Assembly: GCF_014237455.1 (NCBI RefSeq)
Contig: NZ_JABZFL010000030.1
Location: forward strand, 1 to 64,000
Origin: Desulfobacula sp.
GTDB taxonomy: Bacteria > Desulfobacterota > Desulfobacteria > Desulfobacterales > Desulfobacteraceae
Direction: 5' to 3'
Length of the DNA: 64,000 nt
Positions 16,598 through 24,847 of this stretch are shown here, piece by piece. The notes beneath the pieces were generated by a model. It saw nothing but the letters and a program-made list of their open reading frames with translations. It was not told the origin of the DNA and ran no database searches. Position numbers and translations under genes: made by a program. The number at the start of each line of letters is the position of its first letter. The first letter of the stretch is position 1.

Positions 16598-18688
16598 TCA
16601 ATTCGCTTTTGCTATTGGAAAATCAATATCTGGATTATAACAAATCCTACAGCAGTTCAGGCATCTTTCAGCTTCTTTATGGGCCGCATCCTCCGGCAGA
16701 ACAAGATCAACCTCAATCATTGAATCAAGTCTTTGATCAACAGGAATTTCCGGCATTTTTGCCCGGGCGGTTTTTTTGATACCATCCACTTTCGTGAAAA
16801 TAGATTCAGGAATTCGTTTTTGCTGTAAAGAATCCTTTACCGGTTCGACCGGTTCTCCTTTTAGGAACAGGTCAATGGATCGGGCGGCACGCCGTCCACT
16901 GCCAATGGCATCAACAACAAGGGCAGGTCCTGTGGCAGAATCTCCTCCTGTAAAAATATAGGGGATGGAAGCCTGCAGGATTGCCGGGTCATTGTCAATG
17001 GTATTCCATCTTGTCAGTTCCAGCTCAGTCATCCTTTTATGAGGGTCTTGTTCTTTAAAAGAGGCATCCGGAGATTGACCAATGGCCGAGATCACCATTT
17101 CCACATCAAGAAGGGTTTCGGAACCTTCAATAGGTACTGGTCGACGTCTACCGCTGGCATCGGGTTCACCCAGTTCCATTTTAAGGTATTCGAGCTGGGT
17201 CGCCTTGCCGTTTTCATCACCAATGACTTTAGTGGGGGCAGCCAGGAAAACAAATTCAACGCCTTCTTCTTCAGATGCAACAATTTCAACCTCATTGGCC
17301 GGCATCTCATTTCGGGTTCTTCTGTAAACGATGTATACCTTTTCAAGACCAAGCCGTAAAAGAGTTCTTACACAGTCAATTGCGCTATTCCCGCCGCCGA
17401 CTACAGCAGCAGTTTTCCCCAGTTTTATTTTTTCACCACTGGAAAATCTCTGGAGAAAATCAATTCCTTTAAAACAGCCGTCAAGATCCTCTCCTTCAAT
17501 GCCAAGGGAATAATCCTCCCAGGCACCCACTCCAAGGAACACTGCTTCATAGCCCGAGGCCATCAATGATCCTAATCCAAAGTCAACACCAAATCTAACA
17601 TTGCAAAAATCCTTGATTCCAAGGTCAAGAATTCCTTGGATTTCCCAATCCAGAACCTTTTTGGGGAGCCTGTACTCTGGTATGCCATATCTGATAATGC
17701 CGCCAAGCTTTGGCATGGCCTCAAAGATATCCACCTGATGTCCGATTCTTCGAAGGAAGAATGCACAGGAAAGCCCGGCCGGTCCGCCACCGATCACGGC
17801 CACCTTTTTGCCCGTATCCGGGGCGCATTTAATGGGAATTCTGGAACCTGAATTCATTTCATAATCAGCAACAAATCGTTTAAGCTGGTTAATGGAAACC
17901 GCCTCATCTTCAATTCCTCTTCTGCACTCATCTTCACAAGGATGGGGACAGACCCTGCCACAGGCAAGGGGCAAAGGATTTCTCATGCGGATGGTCTGGA
18001 CAGCTTCCTTATATTTGCCTTCCCTGAGCTGGTTGATATATCTGGGAATATTAATTTCAGCAGGACAGGTCTGGGCACAGGGTGCCAGAGCATCCTGTGC
18101 CTGGTTAAACTTCATGAGTTGTTCAGAAAGGGTTTTTACCACAATAATATCTTTTGGGCATGCCTGCTGGCAAGCACCGCAGCCCACGCATTTGTCATCA
18201 TCCACAACAGGATAGCCGTTGGCCCCAAGTTTAAGAGCATCAAACTGGCAGGCCTTTACGCAATCACCAAGACCAATACATCCAACACCACAAACCCGTT
18301 TCCCGCCAAACACAAGTGCCATGGCCTTGCAGGAGGAAATTCCCATATAGTGGTATTTATTATCGGCTCGATTTCCGCCTTCACACATATTATAGGAGAA
18401 CAGGCTTTCAGCAGCGCCTGCATCAACTCCCATTATTTTTGCAACTTCTTCCACGCCTTCCTTGCTTGATATAACACATACAGAAGGTGGGGCTAAACCA
18501 TTTACAACGGCTTCTGCAGCAGAAGAACATCCTGCATATCCACAACCACCGCAGTTTGCAGCGGCAAGGTTATTTTCCACCTGTGCGATTCTCGGATCTT
18601 CATATACATAAAAGACCTTGGATGAAAGGCTGAGCACAATACCGCATACCGCACCGATGCCTAACATAAACAATAAAGCTGGGATCAT
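16598..18688 (-). CDS. rnfB: RnfB fused to a GltD-like NAD(P)H oxidoreductase
   Basis: 696 residues, more than twice a normal RnfB. Residues 1-195 are RnfB: a membrane helix at about 4-25, the Fe-S domain with Cys46, Cys49, Cys54 ('NCGGCGYAGC') and a later cysteine near 71, then two [4Fe-4S] ferredoxin motifs ending 'CVGCGACQQACP'. Residues about 203-640 are a glutamate synthase small-subunit-like flavoprotein: N-terminal cysteine clusters ('CAQTCP', 'CGRVCPHPCEDECRRG'), an FAD site 'VAVIGGGPAGLSC' and an NADPH-type site 'AAVVGGGNSAIDC'. The C-terminus adds 'CLNCCRIC'. It is the last gene of the rnf operon. I infer that ferredoxin electrons reaching RnfB could be passed to NAD(P)H, or the reverse, within this one chain. 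Confidence 0.9.
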   Translation of the reverse strand: MIPALLFMLGIGAVCGIVLSLSSKVFYVYEDPRIAQVENNLAAANCGGCGYAGCSSAAEAVVNGLAPPSVCVISSKEGVEEVAKIMGVDAGAAESLFSYNMCEGGNRADNKYHYMGISSCKAMALVFGGKRVCGVGCIGLGDCVKACQFDALKLGANGYPVVDDDKCVGCGACQQACPKDIIVVKTLSEQLMKFNQAQDALAPCAQTCPAEINIPRYINQLREGKYKEAVQTIRMRNPLPLACGRVCPHPCEDECRRGIEDEAVSINQLKRFVADYEMNSGSRIPIKCAPDTGKKVAVIGGGPAGLSCAFFLRRIGHQVDIFEAMPKLGGIIRYGIPEYRLPKKVLDWEIQGILDLGIKDFCNVRFGVDFGLGSLMASGYEAVFLGVGAWEDYSLGIEGEDLDGCFKGIDFLQRFSSGEKIKLGKTAAVVGGGNSAIDCVRTLLRLGLEKVYIVYRRTRNEMPANEVEIVASEEEGVEFVFLAAPTKVIGDENGKATQLEYLKMELGEPDASGRRRPVPIEGSETLLDVEMVISAIGQSPDASFKEQDPHKRMTELELTRWNTIDNDPAILQASIPYIFTGGDSATGPALVVDAIGSGRRAARSIDLFLKGEPVEPVKDSLQQKRIPESIFTKVDGIKKTARAKMPEIPVDQRLDSMIEVDLVLPEDAAHKEAERCLNCCRICYNPDIDFPIAKAN

Positions 18689-18725
18689 AATATCACCTTA
18701 TATTTTTGAACTTTCTCTTTGTTTT

Positions 18726-19298
18726 TTAAACCATTCCTTTAAAGGACATAAATGTCAACGCAATCACACCTGCTGTAACAAGAGCGATAGACGTATCCTG
18801 TAATGGTTTGGGTACTCTGGCAAGATTGATTCTCTCCCGAACACCGGCAAACAAGATCAGGGCCAGCCCGAAACCCACTGCATAGGAAAAGGAGGAAACA
18901 AGGGCACCTAAAAATGAGTATTCATTACTGATGTTTAAAAGACATGCCCCCATTACTGCACAGTTAGTTGTGATTAACGGCAGGAAAATACCAAGTCCTG
19001 CATAGAGTCCGGGAATGCTTTTTTTCAAAAACATTTCAACAAACTGGACAAGGGAAGCAATGACCAGAATAAATGAGACGGTCCTTAAATATTCCACGTC
19101 AAGTGCTTTTAACAAGTATGTGTCCACTATCCAGGTGATCATCCCTGCCATGACCAGAACAAAAATAACGGCCATTGCCATACCCACAGCAGTCTCCATC
19201 TTTTTCGATGTGCCGAGGAACGGGCAGTTGCCAAGAAACTGGGCAAGGAGAATATTGTTAATGAAGACACCTGCGATGAAGATTTCAAAATATTCCAT
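18726..19298 (-). CDS. rnfA: Rnf complex subunit RnfA
   Basis: 190 residues with six predicted membrane helices, the family's normal length. Diagnostic segments: 'INNILLAQFLGNCPFLG' near the N-terminus, containing the cysteine region linked to the intramembrane Fe-S site shared with RnfE, and 'ITTNCAVMGACLL' in the middle. RnfA and RnfE form the membrane core for ion transport coupled to ferredoxin:NAD electron flow. It lies between rnfE (12-base gap) and the rnfB fusion (37-base gap). Confidence 0.95.
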   Translation of the reverse strand: MEYFEIFIAGVFINNILLAQFLGNCPFLGTSKKMETAVGMAMAVIFVLVMAGMITWIVDTYLLKALDVEYLRTVSFILVIASLVQFVEMFLKKSIPGLYAGLGIFLPLITTNCAVMGACLLNISNEYSFLGALVSSFSYAVGFGLALILFAGVRERINLARVPKPLQDTSIALVTAGVIALTFMSFKGMV

Positions 19299-19310
19299 TA
19301 ATAGTCTCCT

Positions 19311-19928
19311 TTATTTTTCCCCAATAAGATTCATGATTGCCAGCATCAGGCCAAGCGCCACAAATGCACCGGGTGCTTCGACCATAAATGTGAAAGGATT
19401 GAAGCCGGGAAAGCTGGTTGCCATATCAAAAACAGAGTTACCACCCCATATAGTGATGGTGCCTGCACCTAAAATTTCCCTAACCGCACCAAGGGCAGCC
19501 AGAGACAATGTAAACCCAATGCCGATGCCCATACCATCCGCAACTGACATGACAGGACTGTTCTTGCTGGCAAATGCTTCTGCCCGACCAAGAACAATGC
19601 AGTTTACAACGATCAAAGGGATAAATATACCCAGTTTAAGAAATAATGGATATGTATATGCCTGCATTACGAGCTCCACAATAGTAACAAATGTGGCGAT
19701 GATTACAATATAACAGGCGATTCTGACTTTTGACGGTATCACGTTTCTAAGAAGGGATACCAACAGGTTTGAGAAAACAAGAACAAAGGTGGTCGCAATA
19801 CCCATGCCAAGTCCGTTTTCAACTGTTTTGGTTACTGCAAGAACCGGGCAAAGCCCTAAAACAAGCCTGAAAGGAGGTATTTCAGCCCATAGTCCTTTTG
19901 TAAATTCTTTTGCCAAGGATTGTGCCAT
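19311..19928 (-). CDS. rnfE: Rnf complex subunit RnfE
   Basis: 205 residues, six membrane helices, paralogous to RnfA. Motifs: 'ELPPFRLVLGLCPVLAVT'-type N-terminus (here 'IPPFRLVLGLCPVLAVTK') and 'FIPLIVVNCIVLGRAEAFA', whose cysteines match the intramembrane cluster ligands described for Rnf/Nqr. It follows rnfG by 23 bases in the rnfCDGEA order. Confidence 0.94.
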   Translation of the reverse strand: MAQSLAKEFTKGLWAEIPPFRLVLGLCPVLAVTKTVENGLGMGIATTFVLVFSNLLVSLLRNVIPSKVRIACYIVIIATFVTIVELVMQAYTYPLFLKLGIFIPLIVVNCIVLGRAEAFASKNSPVMSVADGMGIGIGFTLSLAALGAVREILGAGTITIWGGNSVFDMATSFPGFNPFTFMVEAPGAFVALGLMLAIMNLIGEK

Positions 19929-19951
19929 ATCTAAACTTCTCCTCTTTTGCC

Positions 19952-20536
19952 TTATTTAATCTGTTTTAAGATTTCAGGTTTGAGTTTTTTATACAGATCC
20001 TGTGCCTGGATGGCTGCCAAAGTTACAGCCTGTGAGGTGATAGTGGCACCGGACATTGCATCGATTGATCCACCCTGACCTTTTAATGCCAGATTTGCAT
20101 CCATGGTTTTTTCTTCAAATTGAGAAACAAATTCAGGGTCGTCCTTGGCCCTTGCACCCAGACCAGGAGTTTCAGAATGTGTTGTCACACGGGCGGCAAC
20201 AATCTGGTCGCTGTCAAGGTCGATACCAACCATTAGACCTACATCACCGCCATAACCGCCTTTGCCTTTTGTTTGAAACGCAACAGCCTTAGATCCGTCT
20301 TCAAGTTTGGCAGGGAAGAATTTATATTTTATTCCCTCATGCTCAATCTCAAATTTTTCCTTGGCAGGGTCATTGGATACTTTTCCGAAAATATCATTCA
20401 TGGCAGGTGCCAGCTGGAATTTAAAAATTTGTTGTTCGATCCTGTCTTCAGTACCGGATTTTACAGAGGCAAGCAGCCCTCCTGAAACAGCTGTCAAGAC
20501 TGTTAAAACTATAATCATACTCATCATTTCACGCAT
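19952..20536 (-). CDS. rnfG: Rnf complex subunit RnfG (covalent FMN subunit)
   Basis: 194 residues: one N-terminal membrane helix (about 5-25) and a periplasmic FMN-binding domain. The flavin-attachment motif SGAT is intact in 'DAMSGATITSQAV' near residue 165, so the threonine for phosphoester-linked FMN is present. 'THSETPGLGARA' is also typical. It overlaps rnfD by 8 bases, consistent with coupled translation. Confidence 0.93.
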   Translation of the reverse strand: MREMMSMIIVLTVLTAVSGGLLASVKSGTEDRIEQQIFKFQLAPAMNDIFGKVSNDPAKEKFEIEHEGIKYKFFPAKLEDGSKAVAFQTKGKGGYGGDVGLMVGIDLDSDQIVAARVTTHSETPGLGARAKDDPEFVSQFEEKTMDANLALKGQGGSIDAMSGATITSQAVTLAAIQAQDLYKKLKPEILKQIK

Positions 20537-21497
20537 TGTTCACACCCTTTCCCAAAGCTTTTGGTCTTATAATGTCAATGAGGGGGTTTACAACATTTAA
20601 TAAGAGGATTGCCAATACAGTACCATCTGCATAGGCACCGATGTTTCTCATCAGGATGATCATTACTGCAGCAGAAAAACCGTAAATGAGCATGGGAATT
20701 CTGTTTACAGGAGAGGATGAATTCTCTGTGGCAAGAAAGAATGCCCCGATCAGGGTATACCCTGAAAATAGATGGATCACAGGGCCTGCATAGGTGTCCG
20801 GGTTTGCCATGCTGAACGCCAAGGCAGTTACAATGATGCCCACAATAAAAGACACTGGAATTTCCCACCGGATATATCCTCTTAAAATCAGGTAGATACC
20901 ACCGATAATCAGGCCAAGCCCAAAGGTAGAACCAATGGCCCCCACCTGTTTGCCCATAATAAGGTCGCTCATGGGAAATACGCCTGCAACCTCATAGGCG
21001 CCCTGGAATTTAAGGGCTGCCAGCGGTGCAAGGGCGGTAAAATCGAATTCATAATTGACATAGGCAGCATCGAAATCGAAAAAGACTTTCCAGGAAAGCA
21101 TTAAGAATGCCATTCCCACAAGGGCCGGGTTAAACGGGTTTGCCCCGATACCGCCAAAAATCATTTTGCCGATAATCACTGCTACAAAAGTCCCGGTAAC
21201 GACAAGCCACCATGGGGATGTGGCCGGAAGCATCATGCCAAAAATAAGCCCGATGACTGCGGAATCCAGGTCACCGATAGAGATCTTTTTTTTGGATATC
21301 ACATTCATGATAAGTTCCCAGACCATAGCACTGGAAAGAGATAGTGCAAGTACACCAAAGGCAGGTGCACCAAACTGAATAATACCAAAAATGACCGCCG
21401 GAAGGGTGGCAATCATTATATTCAGGTTCATTTGAAAAAGACTGTCTCCGTCATGCCAGAAAGGTGCATGGGATACTGTTAATTTGTTATTAGTCAT
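20529..21497 (-). CDS. rnfD: Rnf complex subunit RnfD
   Basis: 322 residues with about eight to ten membrane helices. The start at 21497 is preferred because GGAGA lies upstream and the protein then begins 'MTNNKLTVSHAPFWHDGD' like other RnfD proteins; it overlaps the end of rnfC by 8 bases. Family segments include 'GGIGANPFNPALVG'. Where RnfD proteins normally carry a [ST]GATPL-type flavin-attachment motif, this one reads 'FTALAPLAALK' (residues 153-163), so the acceptor threonine appears to be missing or moved. Function: membrane electron carrier of the Rnf complex. Confidence 0.93.
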   Translation of the reverse strand: MTNNKLTVSHAPFWHDGDSLFQMNLNIMIATLPAVIFGIIQFGAPAFGVLALSLSSAMVWELIMNVISKKKISIGDLDSAVIGLIFGMMLPATSPWWLVVTGTFVAVIIGKMIFGGIGANPFNPALVGMAFLMLSWKVFFDFDAAYVNYEFDFTALAPLAALKFQGAYEVAGVFPMSDLIMGKQVGAIGSTFGLGLIIGGIYLILRGYIRWEIPVSFIVGIIVTALAFSMANPDTYAGPVIHLFSGYTLIGAFFLATENSSSPVNRIPMLIYGFSAAVMIILMRNIGAYADGTVLAILLLNVVNPLIDIIRPKALGKGVNNA

Positions 21498-22773
21498 TGG
21501 CAGTCTCCAAAGCTCTAAGTTTAAAAAGCTCATGTTTTCCTAATCTGATATACTGGTATAAAGGTATCCTTGCGGTACAGGTATAAGCGCAAAGACCACA
21601 TTCAATACAGGACTCAAGATCATATTTATCGGCTGCCTCTTCATACTGGTCAGCCTCAAGGTATCGTACAAGAATATTCACAGGAACATTTGCAGGACAG
21701 ATCCGGATACAGTTGCCGCAATTAACGCAAGGATTGTCTGATAATTCCGGAATAATATCTCTGTCCTGAATCATCACCGTATCCATATCCGGCTGGACAG
21801 GATGGTGAGGGGTGTATGTAGCAAATCCCTTCATGGGCCCACCGATGACAATTCTGTCCTGTTCGTTGATATGAATATTGAAGGCATTGAAAATTTTGCG
21901 TAAAGGTGTCCCAATGGTGGCCTTGATCCTGTATTGAGTTCCCTGTTTTCCAATAACCGTCAGAATTTTTTCAAACCCTGCAGATTTTGTTTTGTATGCG
22001 TTGGCTAAAGAAACCACAGCCTCGGCGCTGATAAAACTAACACCCATGTCTTCCGGGGCTTTCCCTGCAGGAAGTATCATGCTTAAATGGTCTTTTAAAA
22101 TCATTGCCGGTAAATTGGACGGATATTCCATTGAGGTTTTGAATACCTGAATCGAATCAAACTTTCCTTGAACATTTAAGCTTTCCGGAACCATGATACA
22201 TAGTTTTGGGACATGGGTTATCTTTTTTAAAACTTTTGCTCCCTCTTTTATCTCATCCAAAAACTTTAAGGTTATATACTGATTGGTTGTTGATAAAAGA
22301 TCCATATCTGAACAGGTAATGACAATGGTATTAATTTTAACGTCATCACTGGCAAGAATTTTTAGCGGCGGTGCCCCCGGCAGTGTCCTGAAGTATTCAT
22401 CAGCAGAGGCAATATCATCTTTTAAATCGTATGTTATCGAATTTGTCTGGGTTGTCTGGCCCTGATTACTTTTGATAACAAGATAGGTGGATGTGCTGCC
22501 AAAATCATCCGAATAAGTGTCAATAGCGCTGATGGTTCCTGCAACGGGAGAAATTGTATACTCTGTACTTTGATTGTAAAGGCGTAACTTTTCTCCCTTT
22601 TCAACCGCGTCCCCTTTTTTTATTAAAGCCTGTCTTGTGTTGTCAATGGGCTCATTTAATAATAAAGTAAGGTTGGACGGGATGGGTATTGGCTCCGACT
22701 CTTTAGGATCCGGTTCCACAAGATCATAGCTGAGTCTTGGTTTGGTTAACGTGAAAAAAGATCGTTTAATCAT
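21490..22773 (-). CDS. rnfC: Rnf complex subunit RnfC
   Basis: 427 residues, the short form lacking long C-terminal repeats. The N-terminal half carries a barrel-sandwich segment ('KKGDAVEKGEKLRLYN') and the middle an NADH/FMN-type domain ('IVIGGPMKGFA'). Two [4Fe-4S] motifs close it: 'CVNCGNCIRICP' and 'CIECGLCAYTC'. RnfC is the peripheral NAD-interacting subunit. It is the first rnf gene, 74 bases after the tetraheme cytochrome gene. Confidence 0.94.
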   Translation of the reverse strand: MIKRSFFTLTKPRLSYDLVEPDPKESEPIPIPSNLTLLLNEPIDNTRQALIKKGDAVEKGEKLRLYNQSTEYTISPVAGTISAIDTYSDDFGSTSTYLVIKSNQGQTTQTNSITYDLKDDIASADEYFRTLPGAPPLKILASDDVKINTIVITCSDMDLLSTTNQYITLKFLDEIKEGAKVLKKITHVPKLCIMVPESLNVQGKFDSIQVFKTSMEYPSNLPAMILKDHLSMILPAGKAPEDMGVSFISAEAVVSLANAYKTKSAGFEKILTVIGKQGTQYRIKATIGTPLRKIFNAFNIHINEQDRIVIGGPMKGFATYTPHHPVQPDMDTVMIQDRDIIPELSDNPCVNCGNCIRICPANVPVNILVRYLEADQYEEAADKYDLESCIECGLCAYTCTARIPLYQYIRLGKHELFKLRALETAND

Positions 22774-22847
22774 AATAAGTCCTTGTTTTGTAAAAAGCTT
22801 AGATCATTTATTATTGTTAATCTTTAAGATATAAAAATTTAAATTAA

Positions 22848-23213
22848 CTATAATGAATGACACGTATTACATTCTACCGGACCTGCGCCAACATCTTCAT
22901 GGCATCCCTGGCACTGAGCATGAAATGCATCAGTTCTTGATGGCAAGTCTTCATCACCTGTGTCTTCATGACACTCACTGCAGTTGTAGGTTTCATCATC
23001 TTCAATGTTATGATGGCAGTCCAGGCAATCATCTGTATAATCGCCTGTGTGTACTGAATGGGTGAATAAAACTTTGCCGGCTTTGTTCTGAAACATCATG
23101 CGTACTGGTTCTTCAGGTGCAGGGGGAGTAAAAGAGGCATAGCATATAATTCCTGTGATCAAAAATATGATCATAATTAATAGTGCTACTTTTAGGTCTC
23201 GTTGTGATGTCAT
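22848..23213 (-). CDS. Tetraheme c-type cytochrome (c3/c7-like), Rnf-associated
   Basis: 121 residues. An N-terminal hydrophobic stretch at about 9-30 acts as signal or anchor, so the rest is periplasmic. Four CXXCH heme motifs are present: CLDCH, CSECH, CQGCH and CNTCH, each near extra histidines that could be distal ligands. The position directly upstream of rnfC matches the multiheme cytochromes reported beside rnf genes in Desulfovibrio and Methanosarcina, where they are thought to exchange electrons with RnfG. I infer a link between Rnf and the periplasmic cytochrome pool. Confidence 0.9.
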   Translation of the reverse strand: MTSQRDLKVALLIMIIFLITGIICYASFTPPAPEEPVRMMFQNKAGKVLFTHSVHTGDYTDDCLDCHHNIEDDETYNCSECHEDTGDEDLPSRTDAFHAQCQGCHEDVGAGPVECNTCHSL

Positions 23214-23317
23214 AAATACTTCTCTCTTGTCTAAGGGTTAGAGTTCATGCGACAAACCCACAACTAGCATGGCGTTATATTACATCATAGTTGTCTTGGC
23301 AAGGAAAAAATTTAAAT

Positions 23318-23779
23318 TTAGGGTGTGGTGCAATCGGCTGGGATAATTTGTGGTTTTTTTCTGACAAGGAAAGGCTTATAGGCCTCTTTTTTTGAAAGGG
23401 AGTTGTTTTTTTTCCGGATGATATAAAAGGAGAATCCAAAAAATAAAAATCCTGAAATCATGGAAGCAAAGGAGGGGTCCATTTGAAGAGAAGGTGCAAG
23501 ACTGTTTCCGATCACTGCACCGATGATCAGTAAAATAATGGGGAATACATATAAAAAAAATGTTAAAAAAAGCATGGGTTTGGTTTCAAGTCCAATGACC
23601 ACATGATCCCCTTTTTCAACATTGAGTGTGTTTTTAACATCAACAGTTATTTCTTTTTGATTATTGGCTGTTCCGCAGCTTTTTTGGGAAGAGCAGGACT
23701 CACAGGCACCGGATCTGGTTGTTTTTATCCAGGCAACAGACTGGTTTGCTTTGGTTACAATTCCGTTTTCAGTGATCAT
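23318..23779 (-). CDS. rseC: RseC/MucC family membrane protein
   Basis: 153 residues. The N-terminal cytoplasmic part has a cysteine cluster (CESC-x3-KSC, about residues 26-35) typical of RseC, followed by two membrane helices at about 75-122 and a charged tail. RseC proteins are associated with Rnf/Rsx complexes (SoxR-reducing system) and are thought to deliver a cofactor or electrons. It stands 104 bases upstream of the cytochrome gene, at the head of the rnf cluster. Confidence 0.85.
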   Translation of the reverse strand: MITENGIVTKANQSVAWIKTTRSGACESCSSQKSCGTANNQKEITVDVKNTLNVEKGDHVVIGLETKPMLFLTFFLYVFPIILLIIGAVIGNSLAPSLQMDPSFASMISGFLFFGFSFYIIRKKNNSLSKKEAYKPFLVRKKPQIIPADCTTP

Positions 23780-23878
23780 AGTTTAATTATCTCTTATCAG
23801 GTTCTTGGCATTATAGCTCTTCGTCTTTTAAAAGGATAAACGTGATGTATAATGATGTCAAATTTTTTTTGTTTTTTC

Positions 23879-23905
23879 TTGACAAAAAAAATGTGTTGAT
23901 ATAAT
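23879..23905 (+). promoter_or_regulatory. Sigma-70 promoter of tRNA-Asn
   Basis: Perfect -35 TTGACA at 23879-23884 and perfect -10 TATAAT at 23900-23905, with a slightly short 15-base spacer. The tRNA begins 28 bases after the -10. Confidence 0.8.
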
Positions 23906-23933
23906 CTCACCAAGTCTTATTCAAAGGCGCTGC

Positions 23934-24009
23934 TCCCCAGTAGCTCAGTTGGCAGAGCAATTGGCTGTTAACCAATGGGTCCGCGGTTCAAATCCGTGCT
24001 GGGGAGCCA
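23934..24009 (+). tRNA. tRNA-Asn (anticodon GTT)
   Basis: Complete cloverleaf of 76 bases including an encoded CCA (24007-24009). The acceptor stem TCCCCAG pairs with CTGGGGA, the anticodon loop is CTGTTAA with GTT at 23967-23969, and the T loop is GGTTCAAATCC. It stands alone, convergent with the acyltransferase gene. Confidence 0.97.
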
Positions 24010-24083
24010 ACTTAAAAAACATCTCCCATGGAAATTTTAACTGGATTTTTTTCAGTCGGCTTAAAGGTCTTTTTTGTCCGGGT

Positions 24084-24734
24084 CTAAAGAAATAGTCTGG
24101 GCCTCATGGTGTTTTCAAGATATTGGCGATGGTGTTCAAAATTATTTCCGTTGTCGGAGGGTTTAAACCGGATTTCCCGGCCAAAGGTGATGCAGACCCG
24201 TGAAAAGGGTTTGGGCAGCATGAATCTATCCCATGAATTGAAAAACCAGGCCTGCTCTGTCGAGGTATAAAGGGGAATCACAACCGCATCTGCCTCAAGG
24301 GCCATCTTAATGGCACCGGCTTTGACTTTGCCGATGGGCCCGGTCGGTCCGTCAAGAATATGGGCACCAAGCCGGTACGTCTTTAAATGGGTGATCATCA
24401 TATCCATAGCTTCCCCCCCCCCCCGTGAAGAGGACCCTCTGGGGGTATGCCAGCCTGTCCTTTTGGCCACCCCTGAAATCAAATCCCCGTCTTTGCTCTG
24501 GCTGATCATCAGACCGGGGTTGTATTTGGAATAGGTCTTGAAATGGCGGATGGCTGGGAAAAACTGCTGGTGCCATGCACATAAAAGAACGGGGGTTCCC
24601 TGTTTCCGAAGCTTCTGCCAGTGCCCCTCATTTTTTACCCTGAGCCTGAAGGTCATACTATAAATTTGGATAAGGTAATAGGCAAAAAAAATAAAGGGCC
24701 GGGTATAAATAATAAATTTTAATTTTTTAAACAT
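24084..24734 (-). CDS. DUF374 lysophospholipid acyltransferase family protein
   Basis: 216 residues from the ATG at 24734 (GGAG upstream); an in-frame ATG at 24767 would add 11. It has one N-terminal hydrophobic segment and the DUF374 motifs: 'AWHQQFFPAIRHF' with the acyltransferase-like histidine, 'SQSKDGDLISGVAKRTGW', 'RGSSSRGGGEA' and 'DGPTGPIGKVKAGAI'. It probably transfers an acyl chain onto lipid A or a glycerolipid at the inner membrane. The segment RGGGE is encoded by a run of 12 consecutive G bases (24413-24424 as C on the plus strand). The frame is intact as given. Confidence 0.85.
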   Translation of the reverse strand: MFKKLKFIIYTRPFIFFAYYLIQIYSMTFRLRVKNEGHWQKLRKQGTPVLLCAWHQQFFPAIRHFKTYSKYNPGLMISQSKDGDLISGVAKRTGWHTPRGSSSRGGGEAMDMMITHLKTYRLGAHILDGPTGPIGKVKAGAIKMALEADAVVIPLYTSTEQAWFFNSWDRFMLPKPFSRVCITFGREIRFKPSDNGNNFEHHRQYLENTMRPRLFL

Positions 24735-24847
24735 TGGCTGCTTCTCCAAATTGAAATCCACAGGCACTTTAACAGATATATAGGGTAAAGTAATCTCCTA
24801 ATTTATTTACAGAAAATTAACCGGATATTACGGACTTGATTTATAAA

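Noticed and set aside
19015-19713. 232-codon plus-strand frame
   Set aside because: Antisense to rnfA and rnfE, whose family match is certain; low-complexity translation.
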